Of a DNA stretch of 64,000 bases, positions 53,609 through 63,995 are shown piece after piece. A program made the position numbers and the translations under genes. Position 1 is the stretch's first letter; each line of letters starts with the position of its first letter. The notes under the pieces are model-generated. The model did not search any database, had not been told where the DNA came from, and saw only the letters and a list, made by a program, of their open reading frames with translations. The stretch comes from Bdellovibrionales bacterium Ga0074139 (lineage in GTDB: Bacteria > Bdellovibrionota > Bdellovibrionia > Bdellovibrionales > Bdellovibrionaceae): assembly GCA_001464795.1 (NCBI GenBank), contig LNEB01000015.1, forward strand, positions 310,001 to 374,000, read 5' to 3'.

Positions 53609-54846
53609 TTCAAGATAGTTTACATCACTTAACAATTAAAAACAGTCAGCGCTTATGTGACTGGTTCGATCAGGAAATGGCAAAAAATGCATTTCCAATT
53701 TACTCAAGCTATGACATTCGTGACTCTGGCTATAAAGTGACCAATGTGGACGCGAATATTTTTCCTGCTGGATTTAATAATATTTGTCCTGCGGACCTTG
53801 AAAATATTCATGATCTCTTTTCTGAATATTTGACATCTCATTACAAAAATTTGCCTAAAAAAATTCTATTACTAACAGAGCAACACACGCAAAATCCCTA
53901 CTACTGGGATAATGTTTGGACTTTGATTCAAGCCTTGCAAGCAGCAGGTTGTGAGGTGAAGCCTGCAATTCCCTCAGCACTGGAAGCTAACCTTGTCATT
54001 CAGTCGGCTCGCGGCCATCAAGTCGAAGTCTTTAGTGCTCACGAAGACAGTACCATTTGGCAGCAGTACCAACCTGATCTTGTGATTTGCAACAATGACT
54101 TCTCAGAGTCATTTGATACTTGGGCTTCTCACTTTAAATCACCGATGAATCCCCCCAGGGAACTGGGTTGGTATCAAAGAAAAAAATCCAGATACTTTAA
54201 ACACTACAATGAAATTGTGAACGAATTTTCTGAAATCGCAGGTATTGATCCTTTCTTTATGCGTGTTGAAACGGAACTATTTCCAAAATTTGATATTAAT
54301 GATGAAAAAAGCCGTGAAGAATTATCAGACCGAGTCAGTGATTTTGTGAAAGTTTTAGCAGTTAAGTATCAACAAAATAACATTGATCAAAAACCCTTCG
54401 TTTTTGTTAAAAATAATGCAGGAACTTACGGATTGGCAGTTATTAAAGTTGGGGATCCCTCTGATATTAAGCAGTGGAGTTATAAATCCCGAAAAAAAAT
54501 GAAGGCCGCTAAAGGTGGGCGTGAAGTTGAAGAAGTGATCATCCAAGAAGGAATTCCATCCCGGGTGTTATCAGAAAGTGTTACCGCAGAGCCTGTTATC
54601 TACATGGTAGGTCACAATTTAGCAGGGGGATTCTTAAGAACTCATGCAGAGAAAGACTCCACGGAAAGTTTGAATAGTCCTGGTGCCATTTATAAAAAAC
54701 TTTGTATGTCAGATCTTTTGATAAAACCCCAGGACTGCCCGATGGAAAACGTTTACGGATGGTCGGCAAAGTTGGGACTTCTAGCTATTAGTCGTGAAAC
54801 TCAAGAAATGAATGTGCACTATAAGTCCTATTTATTAGGAAGCTAG
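53605..54846 (+). CDS. gshA: Glutamate--cysteine ligase (gshA, non-E. coli type)
   Basis: 413 residues. The motif RDSGYKVTNVDANIFPAGFNN (about 39-59) and KPFVFVKNNAGTYGLAV match the glutamate-cysteine ligase family known from Acidithiobacillus and delta/beta-proteobacteria (TIGR02049-type), which is unrelated at sequence level to E. coli GshA. It would make gamma-glutamylcysteine, the first step of glutathione synthesis. No gshB is in the window. Overlap ATGA with the lipoprotein gene makes it the fourth gene of the ArsA-pair unit. Confidence 0.85.
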   Translation: MIQDSLHHLTIKNSQRLCDWFDQEMAKNAFPIYSSYDIRDSGYKVTNVDANIFPAGFNNICPADLENIHDLFSEYLTSHYKNLPKKILLLTEQHTQNPYYWDNVWTLIQALQAAGCEVKPAIPSALEANLVIQSARGHQVEVFSAHEDSTIWQQYQPDLVICNNDFSESFDTWASHFKSPMNPPRELGWYQRKKSRYFKHYNEIVNEFSEIAGIDPFFMRVETELFPKFDINDEKSREELSDRVSDFVKVLAVKYQQNNIDQKPFVFVKNNAGTYGLAVIKVGDPSDIKQWSYKSRKKMKAAKGGREVEEVIIQEGIPSRVLSESVTAEPVIYMVGHNLAGGFLRTHAEKDSTESLNSPGAIYKKLCMSDLLIKPQDCPMENVYGWSAKLGLLAISRETQEMNVHYKSYLLGS

Positions 54847-54883
54847 ACTTGGGAAACTGCTAACAGTTCGCTATTCTAAGTAA

Positions 54884-55579
54884 ATGAAATCAATATTTGG
54901 TGCATGTTTGTCTTTGGCTGGCGGCTTAGCTGGCTTTTTATTATTTAGTTCTCAATTTCAAAGCCAAGAGCAAAAGCGAAGCCTGGCTTCGGTGAAGTCA
55001 CAATACGATCTGACTTGCCTTGAGGGTGAAAGTTTTGAAAAAGCCTATAAAGCCAGGCTTATCAGTGGGTTTAAAAGTTTCCGTAAAGATGGGAATTTAG
55101 GACTGGAAATTGGGCATTTCATTTTCTCTCCTAAGGGAACTGCTTCTACCACTGAATGTAAAGCAAAGCTTGAGCGAAATATCAGCTCAGCTTTTTCGGC
55201 CCGCAATCCAACCCAGAAAATGCTGTGTACAGATTATCCAAAAATAAAGATCAGCTTTGTTGCTAATGATGGAGCTATTAGTGGAGAAAAAAAACGCTTT
55301 GAAATATTAGCTGATTGTCAGGTTTCAAGTGATCTTTCGAAAACGGAAGCCATTTGGATACCGTGGGAAAAGTTATCCCAGGAAACACCGTTTGAGGGCG
55401 AGGCTCAATTTAATCAGCCGTCCAAAGTATCAGTTAAAACTGTTCACGTTAGTGATCAATGGCCCCAAAAATGGAGCCTTGATTCTATTCAGCTTGAAGG
55501 TTCTGCTGGGCAATTAACAATTACCCAAGATGAAATCCGAACAATTGCTGGTCGACCCATCATTTTCGATTTTCCGTAA
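54884..55579 (+). CDS. Membrane-anchored or exported protein of unknown function
   Basis: 231 residues. A hydrophobic N-terminal segment (GACLSLAGGLAGFLLF) acts as signal peptide or anchor, followed by a polar region with four or five cysteines. No domain recognised. It lies 37 bases after gshA, and the double terminator starts three bases after its stop codon. Confidence 0.65.
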   Translation: MKSIFGACLSLAGGLAGFLLFSSQFQSQEQKRSLASVKSQYDLTCLEGESFEKAYKARLISGFKSFRKDGNLGLEIGHFIFSPKGTASTTECKAKLERNISSAFSARNPTQKMLCTDYPKIKISFVANDGAISGEKKRFEILADCQVSSDLSKTEAIWIPWEKLSQETPFEGEAQFNQPSKVSVKTVHVSDQWPQKWSLDSIQLEGSAGQLTITQDEIRTIAGRPIIFDFP

Positions 55580-55581
55580 AC

Positions 55582-55659
55582 AGGAAAATAAAGCCAAAAA
55601 TCAATTTTTGGCTCAGTCCATTAATAAGTCCAAAAATTGATTTTTGGACTTATTTTCCT
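55582..55659. terminator. Terminator duplicated in inverted orientation between convergent genes
   Basis: Two hairpins, AGCCAAAAATCAATTTTTGGCT (stem positions 55592-55613) and AAGTCCAAAAATTGATTTTTGGACTT (55626-55651), are inverted copies of each other. Flanking AGGAAAATAA (55582-55591) and TTATTTTCCT (55650-55659) complete the symmetry. Thus each strand meets a hairpin followed by TTATTTTCCT. It serves both the gene ending at 55579 and the one ending at 55663. Confidence 0.8.
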
Positions 55660-55662
55660 TTG

Positions 55663-57357
55663 CTACTCCAGGCTCCATTTTTCAACTTCGCTTGTTTCAT
55701 AAACTTGATGTCCAGAAAGTCTGTAATTCTTTAAGTTTTTTGGAATCACAGCAATTTCAGTTCGGTAGTACAATGGTATAACTGGCGCGTCTTCGGTGTA
55801 AGATTTAAGAATCTTGTGAGCAATGCCCACTCTTTTTTCAGCATCAAATTCTTTCTCTAAGCTATCAATCAGGGCATCAACAGATTTGTTGACCCAACCT
55901 GGTTGATTTTGTCCAGACCAAGAATTTTTCTCTGTGGGAATCATTTCAGAGTGAAGCGTTGATCTTGGACTTGCTTCCGGTAAAGAAACCCATGCATACA
56001 TGGCCATTCCTTCGAATTTTCTTTTCTTTGTTGTCTCAGAGAAGAAAACACGAGCAGGTTCGTTTTTAATGTTCACTTCCACACCGACGGCACGCCATTG
56101 ATTTTGTAGTACAGCTTGTACTGTTTCGCGTGTTTTGTTGCCTGCAGTGGTCATGAAATTAAATGTCAGACGCTTTCCATCTTTCGTGCGAACACCGTCA
56201 GCACCCATTTTCCAACCGGCCTCTTCAAGAAGCTTTGTCGCTGTTCTTTTTGAGTAATTGTAAACTTTGATTTTACTAGCATCAGTCGTGAACCACGGGT
56301 CGATAGGAGAAAAATTATGAAAAGCAGGCTTTTGCTTGCCTTCAAAAAGGGCCTTTGTCAGTTCTTCACGGTTAATGGAATAAATCAGAGCCTGTCGAAC
56401 TTTTACATCTTTTAAGATAGGGTTACTGAGGTCAAAATCGATGTGTTCGTAGATTGTACCTTCTTTAAATTTCACCTGAAAAGGTAATGATTCTGATGTG
56501 GCTTTTTGATCAAACAAAAGCGCTTGATCAAAAGATAATCCCAAAGGCGAGATCATGTCGATGGTGCCAGAGCGTAAATTAGCTTCCAATGTTCCTGTAT
56601 TAGGAATCAGTTTAAAAAGAATCTTTTTGATAGCCGGTTGAGTGCCGTAGAAATGAGGATTCGGTTCAAACGAAACGTGGCTACCTAATTTTAATTCCTT
56701 AAGAACATAAGGTCCATTGTACAGACCAGGATTCGTTGGGTTTTTTGTGTAGTTGGAATTTTTATCGTAGCCTTCTCTTTGTTTTCCAAACTTATCGATG
56801 ACGGCTTGTTCAATATGATGGGGAACAGGTGTAGGCATGTTTCTAAAAAAGTCCCATTTCGCTACTTTGTAAGTTACGACACACTTTTTTGGTGTGGCTT
56901 TGTCCCATTTGATGCTTTCGATATCCTGATAAGATTCACGGCTTCCAATGGAAACGTTCGGGTTAAGACCCACTTTCCAAGAAAACTCGAGGTCCGCGCA
57001 AACGACAGGTTTGCCGTCTCCCCAATTGGCTTTTTCAATGATTTCCCAAGTCGCAATCATTCCCTTTTTGCCATCAGGACGATCCACTAATTTCGCTAGG
57101 CCATTTTTTAAAGAAGGAATCGCTGTTGCAATTTGAGGCTCCCATCTTAAATCAGGAGTTAATGTCACGAGTGATCGATTGACCATAGCTAACATATAAG
57201 TCGTAGCCGACATGGTCGCGATCAATGGATTAAGATTTTCGAACTCCTGAGAGGAACCGATTTTCAGTTCTGCATTTGTCGGCTTTGCAAAAGCAAAGTT
57301 AGCGACCAATAAACTGGTCACCATTCCTACCAATAAATTTTTCATCTGACTTTTCAT
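55663..57357 (-). CDS. Family 5 oligopeptide/dipeptide-binding protein
   Basis: 564 residues from the ATG at 57357, which has AAAGGAG upstream. A signal peptide (MKNLLVGMVTSLLVANFAFA) is followed by the SBP_bac_5 pattern: FENLNPLIATMSA, TWEIIEKANWGDGKPVVCADLEF and RQALIYSINREELTKALF. These proteins deliver peptides to ABC permeases. No permease or ATPase genes are adjacent, so it is an orphan binding protein here. It may feed the peptides processed by the adjacent aminopeptidase. Confidence 0.9.
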   Translation of the reverse strand: MKSQMKNLLVGMVTSLLVANFAFAKPTNAELKIGSSQEFENLNPLIATMSATTYMLAMVNRSLVTLTPDLRWEPQIATAIPSLKNGLAKLVDRPDGKKGMIATWEIIEKANWGDGKPVVCADLEFSWKVGLNPNVSIGSRESYQDIESIKWDKATPKKCVVTYKVAKWDFFRNMPTPVPHHIEQAVIDKFGKQREGYDKNSNYTKNPTNPGLYNGPYVLKELKLGSHVSFEPNPHFYGTQPAIKKILFKLIPNTGTLEANLRSGTIDMISPLGLSFDQALLFDQKATSESLPFQVKFKEGTIYEHIDFDLSNPILKDVKVRQALIYSINREELTKALFEGKQKPAFHNFSPIDPWFTTDASKIKVYNYSKRTATKLLEEAGWKMGADGVRTKDGKRLTFNFMTTAGNKTRETVQAVLQNQWRAVGVEVNIKNEPARVFFSETTKKRKFEGMAMYAWVSLPEASPRSTLHSEMIPTEKNSWSGQNQPGWVNKSVDALIDSLEKEFDAEKRVGIAHKILKSYTEDAPVIPLYYRTEIAVIPKNLKNYRLSGHQVYETSEVEKWSLE

Positions 57358-57402
57358 TAAAACTCCTTTTCGAGAGTGTGTGTTCACTAAACTGTTCAAG
57401 CT

Positions 57403-58902
57403 TTATGCTAAATTTTTTGCAAGTTCAACAAAAGTGCGGACCATAACTCCACTGGCGCCTTTTTTTGAACAATAATTAAGTCTATTTCCAACAGCCCAAG
57501 CTGTGCCTGCGATATCAAAGTGCACCCAAGGAATACCCTCTCCAACAAACTGCTCGAGGAAAGCAGCAGCTGTAGCGGAACCTGCACCTTTTCCAGAGGA
57601 AATGTTGGATAAGTCTGCGAAAGTACCCTTCATATCTGAAACATGCTGATCAGTGAGTGGCATTCTCCAGGTGAGTTCACCTGAAGTGTCTGCCGCGTGA
57701 TCGATCTTTTTAGTTAAATCAGAAGAGCGGGTGAAAAAGCCTGTGTGAATATTTCCTAAAGCCATAACCATGGCACCGGTTAAAGTCGCTGCGTCAATTA
57801 TCGCTTTGGGTTTCAGCTCGGTGGCGTAACTTAAAGCATCAGCTAAAATCAAGCGACCTTCAGCATCTGTATTGTTCACTTCAAAGGTTTTGCCGTTTCT
57901 AGCTGTGTGAACGTCACCAGGTTTTGTGGCGGAACCATTGACTAGATTTTCAGTCGCAGGAACCAGTCCAATCACATTCATTTTTAATTTTAATTTTGCT
58001 ATGGCAAGAACGGATCCGATGACGTTGGCTCCGCCGCACATATCATATTTCATATCTTCCATCGATGCACTTGGCTTGATGCTGATACCACCGCAATCAA
58101 AAGTAAGTCCCTTACCAACAAAAACCAAAGGTTTTTCACTGGCTTTGCCACCTTTATATTCCATGATAATGAAGCGTGGTTCTTGGTCGGATCCGTTGGA
58201 TACACCTAGCAATCCACCCATTTTTTCTTTTTTAATACGCGCTTTATCCCAAACTTGAACTTTAACTGAAGTTCCCTTGAAAGCGGCTTGGGTTTTTTCA
58301 GCCAGTATTTTGGGAGTCATTAAATTTCCAGGCATGTCGCCTAAATTCCTAGAAAAATTCACGCACTGAGAAAGAACAGTGGCTTCATGGAAAGCCTCTT
58401 TGACTTTTTTATCAGCTGCATGCTGTGAACTGATGTGAATAGTTAACTTGGGGGTTTCTGACTTTTTACTTTTCAATTCTTCAAAATTATAGGAAGCCAG
58501 TTGTAAGCCTTCGACTACAGCTTTCATGTACTGGGCCGACTGAGAGGCAGAACCTGTGATACCATCAAAATGCAAAACGACTTCTTTTTCTTTGATTGCT
58601 TTCAAGGCGTCGTAAGCAGCGGCAGCCGCTTGTCGTGCCTTTTCATGAGTGAGCTCATTGGAAGCCCCCAAACCCACAACAACTACGTTTTTGTAGTGTG
58701 AATAGTTCGAGTGACGAAACAAAATCACTTCATTGGCTTTGCCAGTGATGGATTTATCTTCGATCGCAGCGGAATAATGTTTTGCTAAATCTTTAAGCGT
58801 AATTTCGGCGGACTTCTCTTTTTGAGATGATGCTTTTGAGAAAACAACTAAAGTGGGACAATTTAAATCATGAACAGTTTTTGATATTAAATTAATTATC
58901 AT
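57403..58902 (-). CDS. pepA: Leucyl aminopeptidase (M17)
   Basis: 499 residues. The N-terminal macro-like domain is followed by the M17 catalytic domain with GKGLTFDCGGISIKPSASM, the metal/catalytic motif NTDAEGRLILADAL near residue 340, and ATLTGAMVMALG. A hexameric dizinc exopeptidase of the cytoplasm. It lies 45 bases upstream of the peptide-binding protein gene on the same strand and may be co-transcribed with it. Confidence 0.95.
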   Translation of the reverse strand: MIINLISKTVHDLNCPTLVVFSKASSQKEKSAEITLKDLAKHYSAAIEDKSITGKANEVILFRHSNYSHYKNVVVVGLGASNELTHEKARQAAAAAYDALKAIKEKEVVLHFDGITGSASQSAQYMKAVVEGLQLASYNFEELKSKKSETPKLTIHISSQHAADKKVKEAFHEATVLSQCVNFSRNLGDMPGNLMTPKILAEKTQAAFKGTSVKVQVWDKARIKKEKMGGLLGVSNGSDQEPRFIIMEYKGGKASEKPLVFVGKGLTFDCGGISIKPSASMEDMKYDMCGGANVIGSVLAIAKLKLKMNVIGLVPATENLVNGSATKPGDVHTARNGKTFEVNNTDAEGRLILADALSYATELKPKAIIDAATLTGAMVMALGNIHTGFFTRSSDLTKKIDHAADTSGELTWRMPLTDQHVSDMKGTFADLSNISSGKGAGSATAAAFLEQFVGEGIPWVHFDIAGTAWAVGNRLNYCSKKGASGVMVRTFVELAKNLA

Positions 58903-59048
58903 AAATTCCTCTTTTATAAAATTAGCTAAGTTATTAATATAACGTGGGATTTACAACTAACACAGATCTTGGTCCAGGCAAGGTCTTTTTTTAAAGAATG
59001 AATGATTGAGGACCGATAAAACAATTACTTAAACACCAGGAGTCATCA

Positions 59049-59654
59049 GTGTCATCTCTAATTCCATACGTAATTGAACAGACATCCAGAGGAGAGAGAT
59101 CTTACGATATCTATTCTCGTTTATTGAAAGATCGCATCATCATTCTCGGTACGCCGGTAACAGATGATGTGGCCAATAACATTATCGCTCAAATTTTGTT
59201 TCTTGAGAGCGACAATCCAGAAAAAGACATTCATTTCTACATTAACTCTCCGGGCGGTAGCGTTTCCGCTGGGCTTGCCATTTACGATATGATGCAGTTT
59301 GTGAAATGTGATGTGGCGACTTTTTGTATGGGGACAGCTGCCAGCATGGGTTCTTTACTTCTTCAGGCGGGAACAAAAGGCAAACGATACAGTATGCCAA
59401 ACACACGCATTATGATTCATCAGCCACATCTCTCTGGAGGTGGTATTGGTGGACAAGTGACAGATATTCAAATTCAAGCCAAAGAGCTTGTTAAAACAAA
59501 AGAAAAACTAACGAAAATTTACGAAAGGCATGCAGGCTTGCATTACGATAAGCTCTACTCGATGATGGAGAGAGATTATTTTATGGATCCTGAAGAGGCA
59601 AAAACTTTGGGTTTAATTGATCATGTGGTGGAATCTCGAAAGCTGACTAAATAA
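59049..59654 (+). CDS. clpP: ClpP protease subunit
   Basis: 201-residue serine protease. Catalytic Ser99 (GTAASMGS), His124 (RIMIHQP) and Asp177 (ERDYF) are all present. The start is GTG at 59049, with AGGAG six bases upstream. It is the first gene of the clpP-clpX-regulator-lon cluster. Trigger factor is not adjacent. Confidence 0.97.
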   Translation: MSSLIPYVIEQTSRGERSYDIYSRLLKDRIIILGTPVTDDVANNIIAQILFLESDNPEKDIHFYINSPGGSVSAGLAIYDMMQFVKCDVATFCMGTAASMGSLLLQAGTKGKRYSMPNTRIMIHQPHLSGGGIGGQVTDIQIQAKELVKTKEKLTKIYERHAGLHYDKLYSMMERDYFMDPEEAKTLGLIDHVVESRKLTK

Positions 59655-59670
59655 TAAAGGATCAAAGTAG

Positions 59671-60975
59671 ATGAGCACAGCAAACAGCAACTTGCGATGT
59701 AGTTTTTGTGGAAAAAGTCAAAAAGAAGTCAAAAAATTAATAGCCGGACCAGGGGTTTACATTTGTGATGAATGTATCGATTTGTGTACGGATATTATTG
59801 TTGAAGAAAAAGATAAAGAGACCTCAACGAAAGGCTCTTTAAAAGTTCCTCGTCCTGCGGAAATTAAAGCCCATCTTGACGAGTACGTGATTGGCCAAAC
59901 AGATGCTAAAAAAGCTTTAGCTGTTGCTGTTCACAATCATTATAAAAGAATCAATGCAGCTGCTGCCAATAAAAAAGGTCAAGATATTGAATTGCAAAAA
60001 TCCAATATTTTACTGATTGGCCCAACAGGTTCAGGCAAAACATTATTGGCTCAAACCATTGCAAAAATTTTAAATGTTCCGTTTGCCATGTGTGATGCCA
60101 CGACATTAACAGAAGCCGGTTACGTGGGTGAAGACGTTGAAAATGTCGTTCTCAACTTACTTCAAGCCGCCGATTGGGACATTGAAAAATGTCAACGTGG
60201 TGTGATCTACATCGATGAGATCGATAAAATATCTCGTAAGTCAGAAAATCCTTCCATCACTCGAGATGTCAGTGGTGAGGGTGTGCAGCAAGCTCTTCTT
60301 AAAATCCTAGAGGGAACTGTGGCTAATCTTCCCCCAAAAGGTGGCAGAAAGCATCCTCAACAAGAATTTATTCAGGTTGATACAACAAATATTTTATTCA
60401 TCGTGGGTGGAGCCTTCGTGGGTCTTGATAAAGTTATCGAGAACCGAACTAGCCAAAAATCTTTAGGTATTGGAGCGACGATCCAAACCACTAAAGAAAA
60501 AACGGAAACAATGAATCCTTATATGAATGTTGAGCCAGATGACCTTGTGCGCTTTGGATTAATCCCAGAGTTCATCGGTCGTCTTCCAACACTAGCTGTA
60601 TTGAATCAGCTTGATGAAGCCGCTTTGATTGATATCTTGGTGCGCCCTAAAAATGCGATTACTAAACAGTATCAAAAATTATTCAGCTATGAAGGTGTGG
60701 ACCTTAAGTTCACGGATAAAGCTCTTAAAGCGATCGCTGAAACTGCTATTCGTCGAAAAACAGGAGCTCGTGGTCTACGTGGTGTGATCGAAACTTCCAT
60801 GCTTGATATTATGTTTGATATTCCTTCTCGACAAAACGTAAAAGAAGTTGTGATTGATGAGAATGTAATATTAACGAAAGCTCAGCCTGTGGTCGTTTTA
60901 AAAGCTGAAGGTGATGTGGCTGAAACAAAAAGTAAAACAGGTCGACCGCCGGGTGATCCTGCAGAAAGTGCATAA
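59671..60975 (+). CDS. clpX: ClpX, ATP-dependent unfoldase
   Basis: 434 residues. The N-terminal zinc domain has Cys10, Cys13, Cys32 and Cys35. Walker A GPTGSGKT, Walker [10 protein letters not shown] and the IGF-equivalent loop region lead to ClpP docking. Length is near E. coli ClpX (424). It follows clpP by 16 bases and precedes a response regulator by five. Confidence 0.97.
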   Translation: MSTANSNLRCSFCGKSQKEVKKLIAGPGVYICDECIDLCTDIIVEEKDKETSTKGSLKVPRPAEIKAHLDEYVIGQTDAKKALAVAVHNHYKRINAAAANKKGQDIELQKSNILLIGPTGSGKTLLAQTIAKILNVPFAMCDATTLTEAGYVGEDVENVVLNLLQAADWDIEKCQRGVIYIDEIDKISRKSENPSITRDVSGEGVQQALLKILEGTVANLPPKGGRKHPQQEFIQVDTTNILFIVGGAFVGLDKVIENRTSQKSLGIGATIQTTKEKTETMNPYMNVEPDDLVRFGLIPEFIGRLPTLAVLNQLDEAALIDILVRPKNAITKQYQKLFSYEGVDLKFTDKALKAIAETAIRRKTGARGLRGVIETSMLDIMFDIPSRQNVKEVVIDENVILTKAQPVVVLKAEGDVAETKSKTGRPPGDPAESA

Positions 60976-60980
60976 TATTA

Positions 60981-61382
60981 ATGGCGACATCCGACACTGA
61001 GTTTAAAGATCGTGTTTATAATATTTTGCTTGTCGATGATGATGCAAGTGTTCGCGAAATAATTGAAATGCGACTGACCTCAATGGGATTTAATGTCCTA
61101 ACTGCAGTTAACGGTATGCATGCCATGCAACGATTAAAAGGATCTACTGAAGCCCCCATTGATTTAGTGATTACAGATTTATCAATGCCAGGTCAGGGCG
61201 GGCTTGATTTGATAACAAACATACGATCCACCCCAGAGTTTAAGCACCTACCGGTTATAACGCTGACGGGTAACATAGATGTTGAGTTATTAAAATCGGC
61301 TAAGCTTAAGGGTGCCACAGATGTTCTTCTAAAGCCTGTGTCGTTTCAGGCTCTTCTCGATCGTATTCAAGCCCACATTTAG
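60981..61382 (+). CDS. Single-domain CheY-like response regulator between clpX and lon
   Basis: 133 residues, a receiver domain and nothing else: acidic triad DDD at 19-21, phospho-acceptor Asp66 in VITDLSMPG, a switch Thr in TLTGN and the conserved Lys in LLKPV. It has no output domain, so it must act by protein contact. It lies five bases after clpX, in what looks like one transcript. A sensor kinase is not in the window. A role as regulator of proteolysis is suggested by position only. Confidence 0.85.
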   Translation: MATSDTEFKDRVYNILLVDDDASVREIIEMRLTSMGFNVLTAVNGMHAMQRLKGSTEAPIDLVITDLSMPGQGGLDLITNIRSTPEFKHLPVITLTGNIDVELLKSAKLKGATDVLLKPVSFQALLDRIQAHI

Positions 61383-61477
61383 GTTCATAAATAATTCTTA
61401 TGTATGTCTCCCAATGTCTTTTTGGGGTCCAGTTTCAAAATGGTACTTTTTCCTTCCCGCTTTCGAGTTTTCATCCC

Positions 61478-61483
61478 TATAAT
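61478..61483 (+). promoter_or_regulatory. Perfect TATAAT upstream of lon
   Basis: TATAAT 50 bases before the lon ATG at 61533. No good -35 lies at 16-18 bases; the region upstream is pyrimidine-rich (TTTCCTTCCCGC). A lon-specific promoter, perhaps using an alternative factor, is possible in addition to read-through from clpX. Confidence 0.4.
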
Positions 61484-61532
61484 GATTGAACAGGTCAAGA
61501 TGATCTGCCTCAACACTGAGAGGGAGGGCTTT

Positions 61533-63995
61533 ATGAACGACACAAAAAATCAAACACTACCCCTATTACCATTAAGAGATCTCATTATCTTTCCACATAT
61601 GATGATGCCTCTTTTTGTAGGGCGTGAAAAATCGATCAATGCCCTAGAAGAAGCGATGAGCAAGCAAATTGACATCGTTTTGGCTGCACAAAAGGATGCA
61701 AAGACGAACAACCCAGAGCCCAAAGACATTTATGTAGTTGGAACTGTGGGGACGATCATTCAACTACTAAGGCTTCCTGATGGAACAGTAAAAGTTCTTG
61801 TTGAAGGTAAGCGCCGAGTTCGCATTAAAAACTTTATTAACAATGAATCATTTTTCTCGGTTCAAATTGATGAGATCGAAGAAGATGTGGATAATATTGT
61901 TGAATCCCAAGCACTCATTAGATCTGTTAAAAATACATTTGAAACCTATGTAAAATTAAACAAAAGAATTCCCCCTGAAATTCTTATGCGAGTTTCTTCC
62001 ATCGATAATCCAGGCGAGTTAGCAGACATTATCGTGGCTCAGCTGAACTTGAAGTTGGAAGAGAAGCAAAAAGTTTTAGAAATTCTTGATCCTGCAAAAC
62101 GCTTGGAACATTTGCTTAATACAATGACGGGTGAAATAGAAATTCTTGAAGTTGAGAAAAAAATTCGCACTCGCGTGAAAAAGCAAATGGAGCGCTCTCA
62201 AAAAGAGTACTACCTCAATGAACAAATGCAGGCCATTCAAAAAGAATTAGGCGAAAAAGATGATTATCAAGCTGAGCTTCAAGATTTAGAGGCGAAAGCG
62301 AAAGCTAAGAAGCTGACGAAAGAAGGCTTTGAGAAAATCATGAAGGAAATTAAAAAGCTCAAGATGATGTCACCAATGTCGGCTGAAGCGACAGTGGTCA
62401 GAAACTACATCGACTGGGTTTTATCACTCCCGTGGGCTGATTACTCAGAAGAAAGCCATGACATCAAGCGAGCTCAGAAAGTTCTTGATGACGATCACTG
62501 GGGCTTAGAAAAGGTAAAAGACCGAATCTTAGAGTACTTGGCAGTTCTTAAAATATCGAAATCCATGAAGGGACCCATTCTTTGTTTAGTTGGCCCTCCT
62601 GGAGTTGGTAAAACTTCACTTGCAAGATCCATTGCTACTTCTTTGAATCGTCAATTTGCCAGAATTTCCTTGGGCGGAGTTCGAGACGAAGCAGAAATTC
62701 GCGGACACAGAAAAACTTACGTAGGTGCAATGCCAGGCAAAATTTTACAAGCTCTTAGAAAAGTCGATAAGGGAAATCCTGTGGTTTTGCTTGATGAGAT
62801 TGATAAGATGGCCAATGACTTCCGTGGTGACCCTTCAGCTGCCATGCTTGAGGTTTTAGATCCCGAACAGAATCACAACTTTCAAGATCACTACTTGGAA
62901 CTTGATTACGACCTTTCAAAGGTGATGTTCATTGCGACGGCCAACTCGCTTCATACAGTTCCTCGTCCTTTGTTGGACCGTATGGAAATCATTTCTTTGG
63001 AAGGCTACATCGAGCAGGAAAAATTTCACATCGCAAAAAATTATTTAGTGCCTAAGCAAATTGAAGCTCACGGACTTAATGATTATAAAGTAACGATGCC
63101 TGAAGCCACAGTTCGTAATATCATTCGTTATTACACGAAAGAAGCGGGCGTTAGAAATCTGGAAAGACAAGTGGCTAACGTTTGTAGAAAAATGGCCAAA
63201 GAAATCGTTATGGCAGAAGCCATGGCGGACATGAAGGGCAAAAAAGGCAAAAAAGCAAAAGACACGAAAGAAGCCAGTAATCATACGATCACTCCTAAAA
63301 AGTTAGTCGAACTTCTTGGGCCAGAAAAATACAAATACGGCAAGATCGAAGAGAAAAATGAAATCGGTCTAACGAACGGTATGGCTTGGACTGAAGTGGG
63401 CGGTGATCTTTTAGCTGTTGAAGTAACTGTTGTTCCTGGAAAAGGGAAATTTACAGTGACGGGTCAGTTAGGTGATGTCATGAAGGAATCCTGCACAGCT
63501 GCTTTAAGTTATGTGCGCTCTCGTGGTCCACTTTTCGGTCTTGATAAAGAATACTTTGCTGAAACAGATGTTCACATTCATTTACCTGAAGGGGCTGTTC
63601 CTAAAGACGGACCCTCTGCAGGCATTGCACTGACAACTTCAATTGTGTCTTCTATTTTAAGAATTCCAGTGAAGCGAACAGTCGCTATGACGGGTGAAAT
63701 TTCACTACGTGGTAAAGTGATGGCCATCGGTGGACTCAAAGAAAAGATTTTAGCTGCCCACCGTGGTGGCATTAAGATGATCATTTGTCCGAAAGAAAAT
63801 GAAAAAGATCTGAAAGATATTCCAAAAGAAGTCATGAAGGATCTTAAAATCATCTTGGTGGATCATGTGGATCAAGTTCTTATTAATGCTTTGGATATTA
63901 AGTCCCCTAAGGATTTATTCAAAAACGACAAAGCTCGAGACGCTGGCATCAAGGCTCAGTACACGGGCCAAGCCAATCATACAGCCACTCACTAA
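61533..63995 (+). CDS. lon: Lon protease
   Basis: 820-residue ATP-dependent protease. The ATG at 61533 is chosen because GGAGGG precedes it and the N-terminal [19 protein letters not shown] begins the Lon domain; the frame's longer reading from 61404 adds no homologous residues. Walker [10 protein letters not shown], the catalytic Ser in [11 protein letters not shown] and Lys in [13 protein letters not shown] are intact. A Lys-rich insertion ([14 protein letters not shown]) sits before the protease domain. It ends five bases before the window edge. Confidence 0.97.
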   Translation: MNDTKNQTLPLLPLRDLIIFPHMMMPLFVGREKSINALEEAMSKQIDIVLAAQKDAKTNNPEPKDIYVVGTVGTIIQLLRLPDGTVKVLVEGKRRVRIKNFINNESFFSVQIDEIEEDVDNIVESQALIRSVKNTFETYVKLNKRIPPEILMRVSSIDNPGELADIIVAQLNLKLEEKQKVLEILDPAKRLEHLLNTMTGEIEILEVEKKIRTRVKKQMERSQKEYYLNEQMQAIQKELGEKDDYQAELQDLEAKAKAKKLTKEGFEKIMKEIKKLKMMSPMSAEATVVRNYIDWVLSLPWADYSEESHDIKRAQKVLDDDHWGLEKVKDRILEYLAVLKISKSMKGPILCLVGPPGVGKTSLARSIATSLNRQFARISLGGVRDEAEIRGHRKTYVGAMPGKILQALRKVDKGNPVVLLDEIDKMANDFRGDPSAAMLEVLDPEQNHNFQDHYLELDYDLSKVMFIATANSLHTVPRPLLDRMEIISLEGYIEQEKFHIAKNYLVPKQIEAHGLNDYKVTMPEATVRNIIRYYTKEAGVRNLERQVANVCRKMAKEIVMAEAMADMKGKKGKKAKDTKEASNHTITPKKLVELLGPEKYKYGKIEEKNEIGLTNGMAWTEVGGDLLAVEVTVVPGKGKFTVTGQLGDVMKESCTAALSYVRSRGPLFGLDKEYFAETDVHIHLPEGAVPKDGPSAGIALTTSIVSSILRIPVKRTVAMTGEISLRGKVMAIGGLKEKILAAHRGGIKMIICPKENEKDLKDIPKEVMKDLKIILVDHVDQVLINALDIKSPKDLFKNDKARDAGIKAQYTGQANHTATH

